This document shows positions 26,675 to 34,091 of a stretch of 64,000 nt of DNA, piece after piece. The stretch spans positions 248,001 to 312,000 of the forward strand of contig NZ_QOHJ01000004.1 of NCBI RefSeq assembly GCF_003319185.1, read 5' to 3'. The notes under the pieces were generated by a model. The model was not told the origin of the DNA. It did no database searches and saw only the letters and a list, made by a program, of their open reading frames with translations. The translations under genes and the position numbers were made by a program. The stretch comes from Blastococcus sp. TF02A-30 (GTDB taxonomy: Bacteria > Actinomycetota > Actinomycetes > Mycobacteriales > Geodermatophilaceae). Position 1 is the first letter of the stretch, and the number at the start of each line of letters is the position of its first letter.

Positions 26675-27904
26675 TCAACGGGCCGGGGCGCACAGGGCGG
26701 CGTCGACCGCGTCGGACACGTGCTCGGTCATCTCCAGCGACGTCGGCAGGGCGGTGACCGCGACGACGGCGCTGCGCCCGTCCTCGGTGGCCAGGTTGCG
26801 GGTCTCGAAGCCCTGGATGTCCCCGCCGTGGCCCCAGGCCGCGCCGCCGCAGCTGAGCTCGTGCCGGGCGATGCCCAGGCCGTACTCCCACCCCTCGGTG
26901 GGCTCGAAGCCCGGCGCGGGCACGGTGCCCAGCATCTCGGCCTGCTGCGCCGGCTGCAGGAGCTCCCCGGCGAGCAGCGCGTCGAAGAAGCGGCGCAGCT
27001 CGTCCGCGGTCGAGATCAGCTGACCGGCGGCCCAGCCGAACGAGGGGTCCATCTCCGTGACGTCGACCCACGGGGTGCCGGGCTCGACGGCGACGTAGCC
27101 CTGCGGGTGCCGGCCCGCGATCCGCTGGTCCCCCGTGGTCGGCCAGTAGGTGTGCCGGAGCTGCAGCGGCTCGATGATCCGCCGGGTGATCTCCTCCCCC
27201 ACCGGTCGCCGGGTCACCTCCTCGACGAGCAGCCCGGCCAGCACGTAGTTGGTGTTGCTGTACTCCCACTGCGTGCCGGGGGCGAAGTGCGGCGGGCTGG
27301 TCAGGGCGGCGTCGACCAGCCGGTGCGGCTGGAGGTGGTCCGACCTCCGGTCGACCAGGTCCGCGGGCTCGTCGAAGAGGACGTCGTCGTAGTCGGGCAG
27401 CCCGCTGGTCTGCTGCAGCAGCTGCCGGACGGTGATGCGGTTCCCGTCGTGCCCGTTCCCCCGCACCACGCCCGGCAGGTACCGCTCCACGGGGGCGTCG
27501 AGCTCGACCTGCCCCTCCCCCACGAGCTGGAGGACGACGACGGCGGTGAACGTCTTGGTGTTGCTGCCGATCCGCACCACGCCGTCCCTGGGGACCGGTT
27601 CGCCGGTGCGCAGGTCGCCGACCCCGGCGGTGTGCTGGCGGACCCGCCCGTCGGCGTACCGGACGGAGGCCAGCGCGCCGGGGAAGCCGTCCTCGGCGAC
27701 CAGGGCGTCCAGCTCGCGCTGGACGGCGCTGTGCGCGGGGCCGCCGGGCGCGGCGGTGGCTTCCGGTGCGGCGGTGGCTGCCGGCGCGGCGGTGGCTGCC
27801 GGCGCGACGAGGGCGACGCCGGCGGCCACCGCCCCGGCGAGGCCGAAGGCGACCGGGCCGCGGCGGCGGGCGACGCGCGGGGTGGAGAGCGTGCGGTGCG
27901 GCAT
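26675..27904 (-). CDS. Secreted serine hydrolase of the beta-lactamase/D-alanyl-D-alanine carboxypeptidase class
   Basis: A 409-residue exported protein. The first about 40 residues form a signal peptide, followed by an Ala/Thr-rich stretch containing repeated AATAAPAATAAPEATAAP. The catalytic SxxK motif is in RIGSNTKTFTAVV and the YxN motif in WEYSNTNYVLAG. The third motif near AAWGHGGDIQG has His-Gly-Gly instead of Lys-Thr-Gly, as in class C-like esterases and peptidases. Substrate could be peptidoglycan, small esters or beta-lactams. ATG 27904 follows GGAG. The Ala/Thr repeat is coded by near-identical units (27735-27800) and could vary in length. Confidence 0.85.
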   Translation of the reverse strand: MPHRTLSTPRVARRRGPVAFGLAGAVAAGVALVAPAATAAPAATAAPEATAAPGGPAHSAVQRELDALVAEDGFPGALASVRYADGRVRQHTAGVGDLRTGEPVPRDGVVRIGSNTKTFTAVVVLQLVGEGQVELDAPVERYLPGVVRGNGHDGNRITVRQLLQQTSGLPDYDDVLFDEPADLVDRRSDHLQPHRLVDAALTSPPHFAPGTQWEYSNTNYVLAGLLVEEVTRRPVGEEITRRIIEPLQLRHTYWPTTGDQRIAGRHPQGYVAVEPGTPWVDVTEMDPSFGWAAGQLISTADELRRFFDALLAGELLQPAQQAEMLGTVPAPGFEPTEGWEYGLGIARHELSCGGAAWGHGGDIQGFETRNLATEDGRSAVVAVTALPTSLEMTEHVSDAVDAALCAPAR

Positions 27905-28016
27905 GGGGAGCTCCTCGCATCGGTGGGCCGGTGAGCTCCACCATCGCCCCGTGCCGCGCCCTCGATCGATCCCGCCCGCTACCGGACCGGCGGTACCGCA
28001 GGCACCACCTCCGCCG

Positions 28017-28895
28017 TCAGAGGCCGTGCGCCTCCGCGACGAACGGCAGCGCCGGCTCGGGCACCCCGCGCCCGTCCGGCCGCGGCCAGTGCACGGCGAC
28101 CTCGGTGATGCCGGCCTCGGCCAGCCGGCCGAGGGTGTCGAGGTAGCGCTCGCGGCTCTCGAACGGCCAGGCGACCTCGAGCCCGACGAGCACGGAGCGG
28201 CGCAGCTCCCCGGGGTCGCGGCCCTCCTGCTCCAGGGCGGCGGTGAGCCGGCGGCTCTGCTCGGCGATCGCGGCGAGCCACTCGTCGGCGGGCACGTCGG
28301 CGCCGAAGGGGCCGTAGGTGACCCAGGCCGAGCCGTACCGGGCCGCCAGCCGGAGCGCCCGCGGCCCGGTGGCCGCGACGGTGAACGGCAGCCGGGGCCG
28401 CTGGACGCAGCCCGGGATCTGGTGCGCGTCGACCGCCGTGAACCAGGCGCCCTGCACGGTGGCCACCGGCTCGACGAGCAGCCGGTCGAGCGCCGCCAGC
28501 CACTCGGCGAACCGCTCCGTGCGCTCCGCCCGGGTCAGCGGCGGACCGCCCAGCACCCGCGCGTCGGGGCCCTCGGTGCCGACGCCGACCCCGACGTCGA
28601 GCCGGCCGCCGGACAGCTGGTCGAGCGTCATCAGCTCCTTGGCGAAGGGGGCGGGGTGCCGGAAGTTCGGCGACGCGACGAGGGTGCCGAGCCGCACCCG
28701 CTCGGTGCCGACGGCCGCCGCGGCCAGCAGCGGCACGGCGGCGTGCCACGGCCCGTCGGCCAGCAGCGGCCAGGTCAGGTGGTCGTAGGTCCACACCGTG
28801 CGCACGCCGGCGCGCTCGGCCGCCCGCACGTCGTCGAGGAACAGCGGGACGGGGTGCCGGTCGGGCAGCACGACGGCCGACAGGTCGAGGGTCAC
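28017..28895 (-). CDS. LLM-class flavin-dependent oxidoreductase (probably F420)
   Basis: A 292-residue luciferase-like TIM-barrel monooxygenase/reductase. The N-terminal strand LSAVVLPDRHPVPLF and the family motifs LGTLVASPNFRHPAPFAKELMTLDQLSGGRLDVGVGVG are present. In the F420-dependent actinobacterial branch that block ends with similar sequence, so F420 is the likely cofactor. Substrate is unknown. The start GTG 28895 is the first with a full N-terminal strand. It is divergent from the NRDE gene with a 61-nt gap that has no clear promoter motif to me. Confidence 0.85.
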   Translation of the reverse strand: MTLDLSAVVLPDRHPVPLFLDDVRAAERAGVRTVWTYDHLTWPLLADGPWHAAVPLLAAAAVGTERVRLGTLVASPNFRHPAPFAKELMTLDQLSGGRLDVGVGVGTEGPDARVLGGPPLTRAERTERFAEWLAALDRLLVEPVATVQGAWFTAVDAHQIPGCVQRPRLPFTVAATGPRALRLAARYGSAWVTYGPFGADVPADEWLAAIAEQSRRLTAALEQEGRDPGELRRSVLVGLEVAWPFESRERYLDTLGRLAEAGITEVAVHWPRPDGRGVPEPALPFVAEAHGL

Positions 28896-28956
28896 CCGCT
28901 CACCCTAGGAGCGGGCCCGTGACGTGCCGGAACGGCGGGCGCGGGAGGATGCGGCC

Positions 28957-29643
28957 ATGTGCACGGTGGTGGCGCGACGGTCCTCCGGCCGGCCGGTGGA
29001 GATCCTCGCCGTCCGCGACGAGCTGACCACCCGCGAGTTCGACGTCCCCGGCCGGTGGTGGCCGGAGCTGCCCGACCTGGTCGGCGGCCGGGACCGCCTC
29101 GCCGGCGGGACGTGGTGCGCGACCGACGTCGCGACCGGCGTCACCGCGCTCGTGCTCAACCGGCACCACGAGCGCCCTGCCGCTCCGGGCGCCCCCAGCC
29201 GCGGCGTGCTACCGCTGCTGGCCGCCGTGCACGGAGCGGGTTGGACCGAGCACGTGGAGCTCACCGGGATGGCCGGGTTCCTGCTCGTCCTGGCCTCGCC
29301 CGACCGGCTGACCAGCTGGGAGTTCGACGGCGAGCGGCTCACGGCGACCGAGCACCCCGACGGCACGCACGTGCTCACCTCCGGCGGCCCGGAGGACAGC
29401 AAGGGCGGCCGGTGGCGGGACGCCTTCGCCGCGACGTCGTTCCCCGAGCAGTGGCGGGCGCTGGTCCAGGAGCACCCACCGGCCGACGACCCGGCCGCGC
29501 TGGTCGTCCGGCACGAGCGTGACGGTCAGGTGTACGGCACCGTGTTCGCCGAGACGATCGACGCCCGGCCCGGCCGGCTGCGGCTGCAGCACAGCCGCCG
29601 GCCGTGGACGGCGGAGTGGGACAGCGCCGAGTTCGAGGCCTGA
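28957..29643 (+). CDS. NRDE-family protein (Ntn-hydrolase-like)
   Basis: A 228-residue member of the NRDE/TANGO2 family. It starts MCTVV, so removal of Met exposes Cys2, the proposed nucleophile of the Ntn-type fold. The name-giving motif N-R-D-E is changed: here residues near 50-70 read LVGGRDRLAGGTWCATDVATGVTALVLNRHHE, which keeps the GRDRLAGGTW core. Function is unknown; TANGO2 homologues take part in heme or lipid trafficking. ATG 28957 follows GGGAGG by 9 nt. Its stop is 4 nt from the convergent flippase gene. Confidence 0.75.
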   Translation: MCTVVARRSSGRPVEILAVRDELTTREFDVPGRWWPELPDLVGGRDRLAGGTWCATDVATGVTALVLNRHHERPAAPGAPSRGVLPLLAAVHGAGWTEHVELTGMAGFLLVLASPDRLTSWEFDGERLTATEHPDGTHVLTSGGPEDSKGGRWRDAFAATSFPEQWRALVQEHPPADDPAALVVRHERDGQVYGTVFAETIDARPGRLRLQHSRRPWTAEWDSAEFEA

Positions 29644-29647
29644 CCGG

Positions 29648-31969
29648 TCAGATCGCCCGGCGCCGCTGCAGGTGCACGAAGGCGAGCCAGCCCAGCGGCG
29701 CGGGCAGCCAGAAGGTGACCGTCCGGAAGGCCAGCACCGCCGCGAGCGCGGAGGACACCGGGACGCCGGTCGCCGTCAGCCCACCGACGAGCGCCGCCTC
29801 CACCGCCCCCAGCCCACCCGGCGTCGGCGCGACCGACCCCACCGTGGAGGCCACCAGGTACACGCCGATCACCGTGGGCAGCGCCACCGAGGCGTCGAAG
29901 GCCCGCAGCGAGGCGTCCAGGGCCAGCACGTAACCGGCGGTCTGCAGCAGGATGCCGCCGACCGCGGTGACCAGCCGCCGCGGTTCGGTGGCCGCGGAGA
30001 GCAGCTGGGGCAGCGACTGCCGGAGCAGCGGCTCGAGCCGGTCGCGCAGCAGCCGCCGGACCGACGGCACGGCGAGGAGGCCGCCGACCACCGCGAGCGC
30101 GACGGCCAGGACGAGCAGCACCTCACCGCTCGGCACCAGCGAGAGACGGGCGGTCGACACACCGCTGGCCCAGCCGACGACGAGCAGCAGCAGGACGGTC
30201 ACCGCCACCGTGGCCACCTGGCTGACCGCGACGCTCGCCGCGGCCCCGGCGACGCTCAGCCCCGACTGCTGCAGGAAGCGGACGTTGAGCCCGACGTGGC
30301 CCACCGTCGGCGGGGTCACCAGCGTCAGCCAGGCCGTGGAGAGCTGCACGAGCGAGGTGCGCACCAGGGACAGCGCGATGGGCACGAACGCGACCAGCAC
30401 CAGGGCCGCCCCGACGTAGGTCACCGCCGACCCGCCGAGCGCGACCAGCAGCCACCACGGATCGGCCTGCCGCAGCTCGTCGACGACGCTCACCCGCGAC
30501 AGCTGCGAGGCGAGCAGGACCGCGGCGACGGTGGTCGCGGCCACGGTGAGGATCACCCGCAGCGAGAACCGCTCCAGCCGGGGCGCGGACGCCACCGGGC
30601 CGTCCGGGCCGGCGAGGGCGGTGCGCAGCTCCGCGAGCAGGTCGGTGCCGCGCACGGACCGCCGCACCACGGCGGGGAGGGCGACGGGCTGCAGCAGCGC
30701 GGGGAGGCGGGGCGGCCCGGCACCGCGGGTGTACGCCGCGCGGAGCGCCGACGTCGCCGCGTCCGGGCCGACGACGGTGGCCCCGCCGACGAGCAGGGCC
30801 ACCGCGTCGAGATCGCGCTGGAGGTCCCCGGCCGCGGGCTGCGCCGAGCGGAGGTCGCGGAAGCCGGCCCGGCCGTCGGCGCCCAGGACGACGCACTCGG
30901 GGGTCAGCCCGCCGTGGGCCAGGCCGACGTCGTGCAGCCGGCGCAGCGCGGCGAACGCCGCGGTCAGCCCGCCGGCGGCGGCGTCCCCGGCCTCCGGCAG
31001 CGGCGTGCCGTCCAGCGGTCGCTCGGCCAGGACGAGCGCGGGACCGACCGCGAGCAGCGCCAGGACGCCCGGCACGGGCACACCGGCGGCGGCGGCCAGC
31101 GCCGCGCTCGACGCCTGGCGTTCCAGGTCCCCGCGCTGGCTGAGCGCGGGACGGCCGACCACGGCGGCGCGGAACCGGAGCAGCCGGCCGGCACGCCGCA
31201 CCAGCGGGACGCCGCGCCCGTCGGGGTCCACGACGGTGACGCAGACCGGTCCGGTGCCGTCGGTGCCGGTGAGGCGGACGAAGCCGGCCGCCTGCTCGGT
31301 CACCTCCAGCTCGCCGACGGCCACCCCGGCGCGGGCGAGCACGGCGCGGAGCACGTCGTCGTCCGGGCGGGCCGGGGCGACGCCGGCCGCCAACCGCACG
31401 GCCAGACCCGCGGCGGCGCCGAGCAGGACCGCCGCGACGACGCCGGGCAGGGTGAGGTTGCCGAGCGCGATCGCGCACCCGAGCGCGGCCAGCACCGCCC
31501 AGCGGCTGGGCACCCGCCAGCGCCGGCGCCGCTGCAGGTCCGCCCCGACGAGGAAGGCGATCGTGACCACGACCGGCACCAGCGCGGCGTCGTCCCGGGG
31601 AGCGGTGAGGACGTCGGGGACGATCCCGCCGGCGTCGTCGCCCAGCCGCTCCCCCACCGCGCCGAGGAGCAGACCGAGCAGGCCGGCCGCGACCGCCTGG
31701 AGCGCGGCGGCCCGGCGCTGGCGGGCGGCGTCGACCGCCACGGTCAGCAGCACGGCGAGCACCGCGAGGGAGGCGGCGACCGACGCGGCCGAGAGCACCG
31801 CGCGGACGGGGTCCCGCCGGACCACCGGCACGGCGTCCACCAGGGAGTCGACGGCGTCCGGGGCCTGGGCGGCGGCCAGCACGACGAGGAGCAGCCCGGT
31901 GACCGAGACGCCGAGCTGGAGGACGTCGCTGGGTCGCCGGACCCGGGGGGCGGAGCGCGTCGTCGGCAC
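29648..31969 (-). CDS. Large membrane protein: flippase-like (LPG synthase TM/UPF0104) domain with kinase-like insert
   Basis: A 773-residue membrane protein in three parts. Residues about 20-200 hold about six helices. Residues about 210-430 are soluble and kinase-like, with an APH/protein-kinase-like catalytic-loop position HGGLTPECVVL at 352-362 and FRDL at 370. Residues about 470-770 form the UPF0104/MprF-type flippase-like helices (LSTAWLTLVTPPTVGHVGLNVRFLQQSG and GGLGAVEAALVGGL). The kinase-like part has Gly where the catalytic Asp should be and Cys where the Asn should be, so it is probably inactive and may bind a ligand. The start is GTG 31969, with GGGGAGG 8 nt upstream; GTG 31990 and longer frames are weaker. 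A role in moving a lipid or lipid-linked sugar is inferred. Confidence 0.8.
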   Translation of the reverse strand: MPTTRSAPRVRRPSDVLQLGVSVTGLLLVVLAAAQAPDAVDSLVDAVPVVRRDPVRAVLSAASVAASLAVLAVLLTVAVDAARQRRAAALQAVAAGLLGLLLGAVGERLGDDAGGIVPDVLTAPRDDAALVPVVVTIAFLVGADLQRRRRWRVPSRWAVLAALGCAIALGNLTLPGVVAAVLLGAAAGLAVRLAAGVAPARPDDDVLRAVLARAGVAVGELEVTEQAAGFVRLTGTDGTGPVCVTVVDPDGRGVPLVRRAGRLLRFRAAVVGRPALSQRGDLERQASSAALAAAAGVPVPGVLALLAVGPALVLAERPLDGTPLPEAGDAAAGGLTAAFAALRRLHDVGLAHGGLTPECVVLGADGRAGFRDLRSAQPAAGDLQRDLDAVALLVGGATVVGPDAATSALRAAYTRGAGPPRLPALLQPVALPAVVRRSVRGTDLLAELRTALAGPDGPVASAPRLERFSLRVILTVAATTVAAVLLASQLSRVSVVDELRQADPWWLLVALGGSAVTYVGAALVLVAFVPIALSLVRTSLVQLSTAWLTLVTPPTVGHVGLNVRFLQQSGLSVAGAAASVAVSQVATVAVTVLLLLVVGWASGVSTARLSLVPSGEVLLVLAVALAVVGGLLAVPSVRRLLRDRLEPLLRQSLPQLLSAATEPRRLVTAVGGILLQTAGYVLALDASLRAFDASVALPTVIGVYLVASTVGSVAPTPGGLGAVEAALVGGLTATGVPVSSALAAVLAFRTVTFWLPAPLGWLAFVHLQRRRAI

Positions 31970-32051
31970 GGCGTCCACCTCCCCGATCACGGCGCGATCA
32001 TCCCCGACCGGCGGAGCGGGCCGGCGCACCGGACCTGCGGACGACGGTCGC

Positions 32052-32097
32052 TTGACACGGCTAACGGCGTTAGCCAGACTGGCTAACGCCGTTAGCC
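32052..32097 (+). promoter_or_regulatory. Promoter with doubled palindromic TetR operator
   Basis: A consensus -35 TTGACA (32052-32057) is followed 17 nt later by CAGACT (32075-32080) as -10. Two 17-bp palindromes sit on it: GGCTAACGGCGTTAGCC (32059-32075) and GGCTAACGCCGTTAGCC (32081-32097), with 22 bp between centres. Each is the reverse complement of the other. They lie before the SRPBCC-TetR operon, so autorepression is likely. Confidence 0.75.
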
Positions 32098-32117
32098 ACC
32101 CCCCGGAGGAAGTCACC

Positions 32118-32558
32118 GTGCGCGAGATCAGCGTGACCACGTCCATCGCCGCCCCGCCCCAGGTCGTCTGGGCCGAGCTGACCGACACCGGGAGCTACGG
32201 GACGTGGAACCCGTTCATCCCGGAGCTCTCGGGCGAGCTCCGGGAGGGCGCCCGCCTGCGGGTCCGCATCGTCCCGCCCGGGGGTTCGGGCATGACCTTC
32301 CGCCCGACCGTCACCACGGTCGAGGAGGGGCACCGGCTGGCCTGGCTCGGCCGGCTCGGGGTGCCCGGGCTCTTCGACGGCACCCACTCCTTCACCCTCA
32401 CCCCGCGGGCGGACGGCGGCACGGACCTGACCCAGCGCGAGGAGTTCCGGGGGCTCCTGGTGCCGCTGTTCGGCGGCACGCTCGCCAAGACCGAGGCCGG
32501 CTTCGCCGGGATGAACGAGGCGCTCAAGGTGCGGGCCGAGGAGAGGGGCCGCCGGTGA
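32118..32558 (+). CDS. SRPBCC-domain protein
   Basis: A 146-residue helix-grip protein. It starts with the strand VREISVTTSIAAPPQVVWAELTDTGSYGTWNPFI and continues with the beta-sheet segments GARLRVRIVPPGGSGMTFRP and HSFTLTPRADGGTDLTQREEFRG, ending in a long helix (AKTEAGFAGMNEALKVRAEERG). It is a polyketide cyclase/AHSA1-like protein that probably binds a hydrophobic ligand. GTG 32118 lies 7 nt after GGAGGA. Its stop overlaps the TetR start (GTGA), giving a two-gene operon behind the doubled palindrome. A TetR-controlled ligand-binding protein suggests response to a small hydrophobic compound. Confidence 0.8.
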   Translation: MREISVTTSIAAPPQVVWAELTDTGSYGTWNPFIPELSGELREGARLRVRIVPPGGSGMTFRPTVTTVEEGHRLAWLGRLGVPGLFDGTHSFTLTPRADGGTDLTQREEFRGLLVPLFGGTLAKTEAGFAGMNEALKVRAEERGRR

Positions 32559-33055
32559 GCCGCCGCGACGAGGTCCTCGCCGTCGCCGAGCGGCTGCTCG
32601 AGGCGGAGGGCCCGGAGGCGGTGACCATGCGGCGGCTGGCCGCCGAGCTCGGCATGCAGGCTCCCTCGCTGTACAAGCACGTGCGCAGCAAGGACGACGT
32701 CGAGGCCGGATTGCAGGAGCGGGCCCTGCTGCAGATGGGCGCGGCGATCTCCACCGCCGGACCGGACCTGCACGCGCTCGCCGCGGCGTACCGGGCGTGG
32801 GCGACGGCGCACCCCCGCCTGTACCGGCTGGCCACCGGGCGGCCGCTGCGCCGCGACGCGCTGAGCCCCGGCGTCGAGGAGTCGGCCGCCGCGCCGGTCG
32901 TGGCGGCCGCCGGGGGTGACGAGCACCGCGCGCGGGCGCTCTGGGCGCTGGCGCACGGCCTGGTCGACCTCGAGCTGGCGGACCGCTTCCCGCCCGGCGC
33001 CGACCTCGACCTGACCTGGCGCGCCGCGTTGGAGGCGTTCGCCCGCCCGGCGTGA
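32555..33055 (+). CDS. TetR-family transcriptional regulator
   Basis: A 166-residue TetR regulator. The HTH lies at about 5-50: RDEVLAVAERLLEAEGPEAVTMRRLAAELGMQAPSLYKHVRSKDDVEAGL, with the standard ...LYKHV.SKDDL ending. The ligand domain is short, about 110 residues, and ends at LEAFARPA; this length is below average but contains the WHG-like segment ALWALAHGLVDLELADRF. GTG 32555 overlaps the SRPBCC stop (GTGA). It most likely binds the doubled 17-bp palindrome at 32059-32097 and represses its own operon. The inducer is unknown. Confidence 0.85.
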   Translation: MSRRDEVLAVAERLLEAEGPEAVTMRRLAAELGMQAPSLYKHVRSKDDVEAGLQERALLQMGAAISTAGPDLHALAAAYRAWATAHPRLYRLATGRPLRRDALSPGVEESAAAPVVAAAGGDEHRARALWALAHGLVDLELADRFPPGADLDLTWRAALEAFARPA

Positions 33056-33095
33056 GTGCCGGAACAGCCCGGCCGCGCGGAGCGCTGGCCCCTGC

Positions 33096-34091
33096 GTGAT
33101 CGACGAAGGCGCCCGGCTGTCCCTGCTCGACCGCTCGCGCACCCGCGTGGGCGAGCCGGACGCCGCGGCGCTCGTCGGCACCGCCGAGCGGGCGGCGCGC
33201 GCCGAGCAGCTGGGGTTCGCGCGGTTCTGGGTGGCCGAGCACCACGGCGTTCCGGGCGTGGCCGGTGCGGCGCCCGCCGTCCTGCTGGCCGCGCTGGCGG
33301 CCCGGACGTCGACCATCCGGCTGGGCTCGGCCGGGGTGATGCTCCCCCACCACCAGCCGCTGGTCGTCGCCGAGCAGTTCGCCACCCTCGCCGCCTTCGC
33401 GCCGGGTCGGGTCGACCTGGGGCTGGGCCGCTCCCCCGGCTTCACCCCGCCGGTGCGCCGGGCGCTGCGGGAGACCGAGCGCGACTTCCCCGCCGACCTC
33501 GCCGAGCTGCGCGCCTTCCTCACCGGGAGCGCCGACATCACGCTCCACCCCCGGCCGGTCGCACCGGTGCCGCTGCACCTGCTGGCCACGGGCAGCGGGC
33601 TGGAGGTCGCGGCAGGGCTGGGCATGCCGGTGATCGTCGGTGGGCCGATCCTCGGCGTCGGCGGCGACCCGGAGCCGGGGCTGGCCGCGCTGGCCCGCTA
33701 CCGGCGCACCTTCCGGCCGTCCGAGCAGCAGCCCGAGCCGCGGATCTCGGTCAGCCTCGACGTGCTCGTCGCCGACACCGCCGCGGAGGCCGCGGACCTG
33801 CTGCTGCCCGAGGCGTGGGCGATGGCCCGGGCCCGCACGGAGGGCGCGTTCCCGCCCCTGGAGCCGGTGGCCGCCGTCCGGGCCGCCCGGCGCTCGGCCC
33901 GGCAGCAGCAGTACCTCGAGCAGACCGCTGCCACCGCGATCGCCGGCACGCCGGAGCAGGTGGGGAGCCGGCTGGCCGAGCTCCTCGACCGCACCGGGGC
34001 CGCCGAGCTGGTCGCCAGCAGCAGCACCTTCGACCGGGCCGCCCTGGCCGCGTCCGACGCGGCGCTGGCGGCGCTGTTCGCTTCGCCCTAG
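33096..34091 (+). CDS. MsnO8-type LLM-class oxidoreductase
   Basis: A 331-residue luciferase-like oxidoreductase. The start LSLLDRSRTRVGEPDAAAL, the motif FARFWVAEHHGVPGVAGAAPAVLLAALAARTSTIRLGSAGVMLPHHQPLVVAEQFATLAAFAPGRVDLGLGRSPG and the C-terminal FRPSEQQPEPRISVSLDVLVADT are those of the MsnO8 branch, which includes flavin-dependent monooxygenases. Cofactor is FMN or F420, substrate unknown. GTG 33096 begins the strand. The stop TAG overlaps the stop of the convergent SNF2 gene, so no room for a terminator exists. Confidence 0.88.
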   Translation: MIDEGARLSLLDRSRTRVGEPDAAALVGTAERAARAEQLGFARFWVAEHHGVPGVAGAAPAVLLAALAARTSTIRLGSAGVMLPHHQPLVVAEQFATLAAFAPGRVDLGLGRSPGFTPPVRRALRETERDFPADLAELRAFLTGSADITLHPRPVAPVPLHLLATGSGLEVAAGLGMPVIVGGPILGVGGDPEPGLAALARYRRTFRPSEQQPEPRISVSLDVLVADTAAEAADLLLPEAWAMARARTEGAFPPLEPVAAVRAARRSARQQQYLEQTAATAIAGTPEQVGSRLAELLDRTGAAELVASSSTFDRAALAASDAALAALFASP

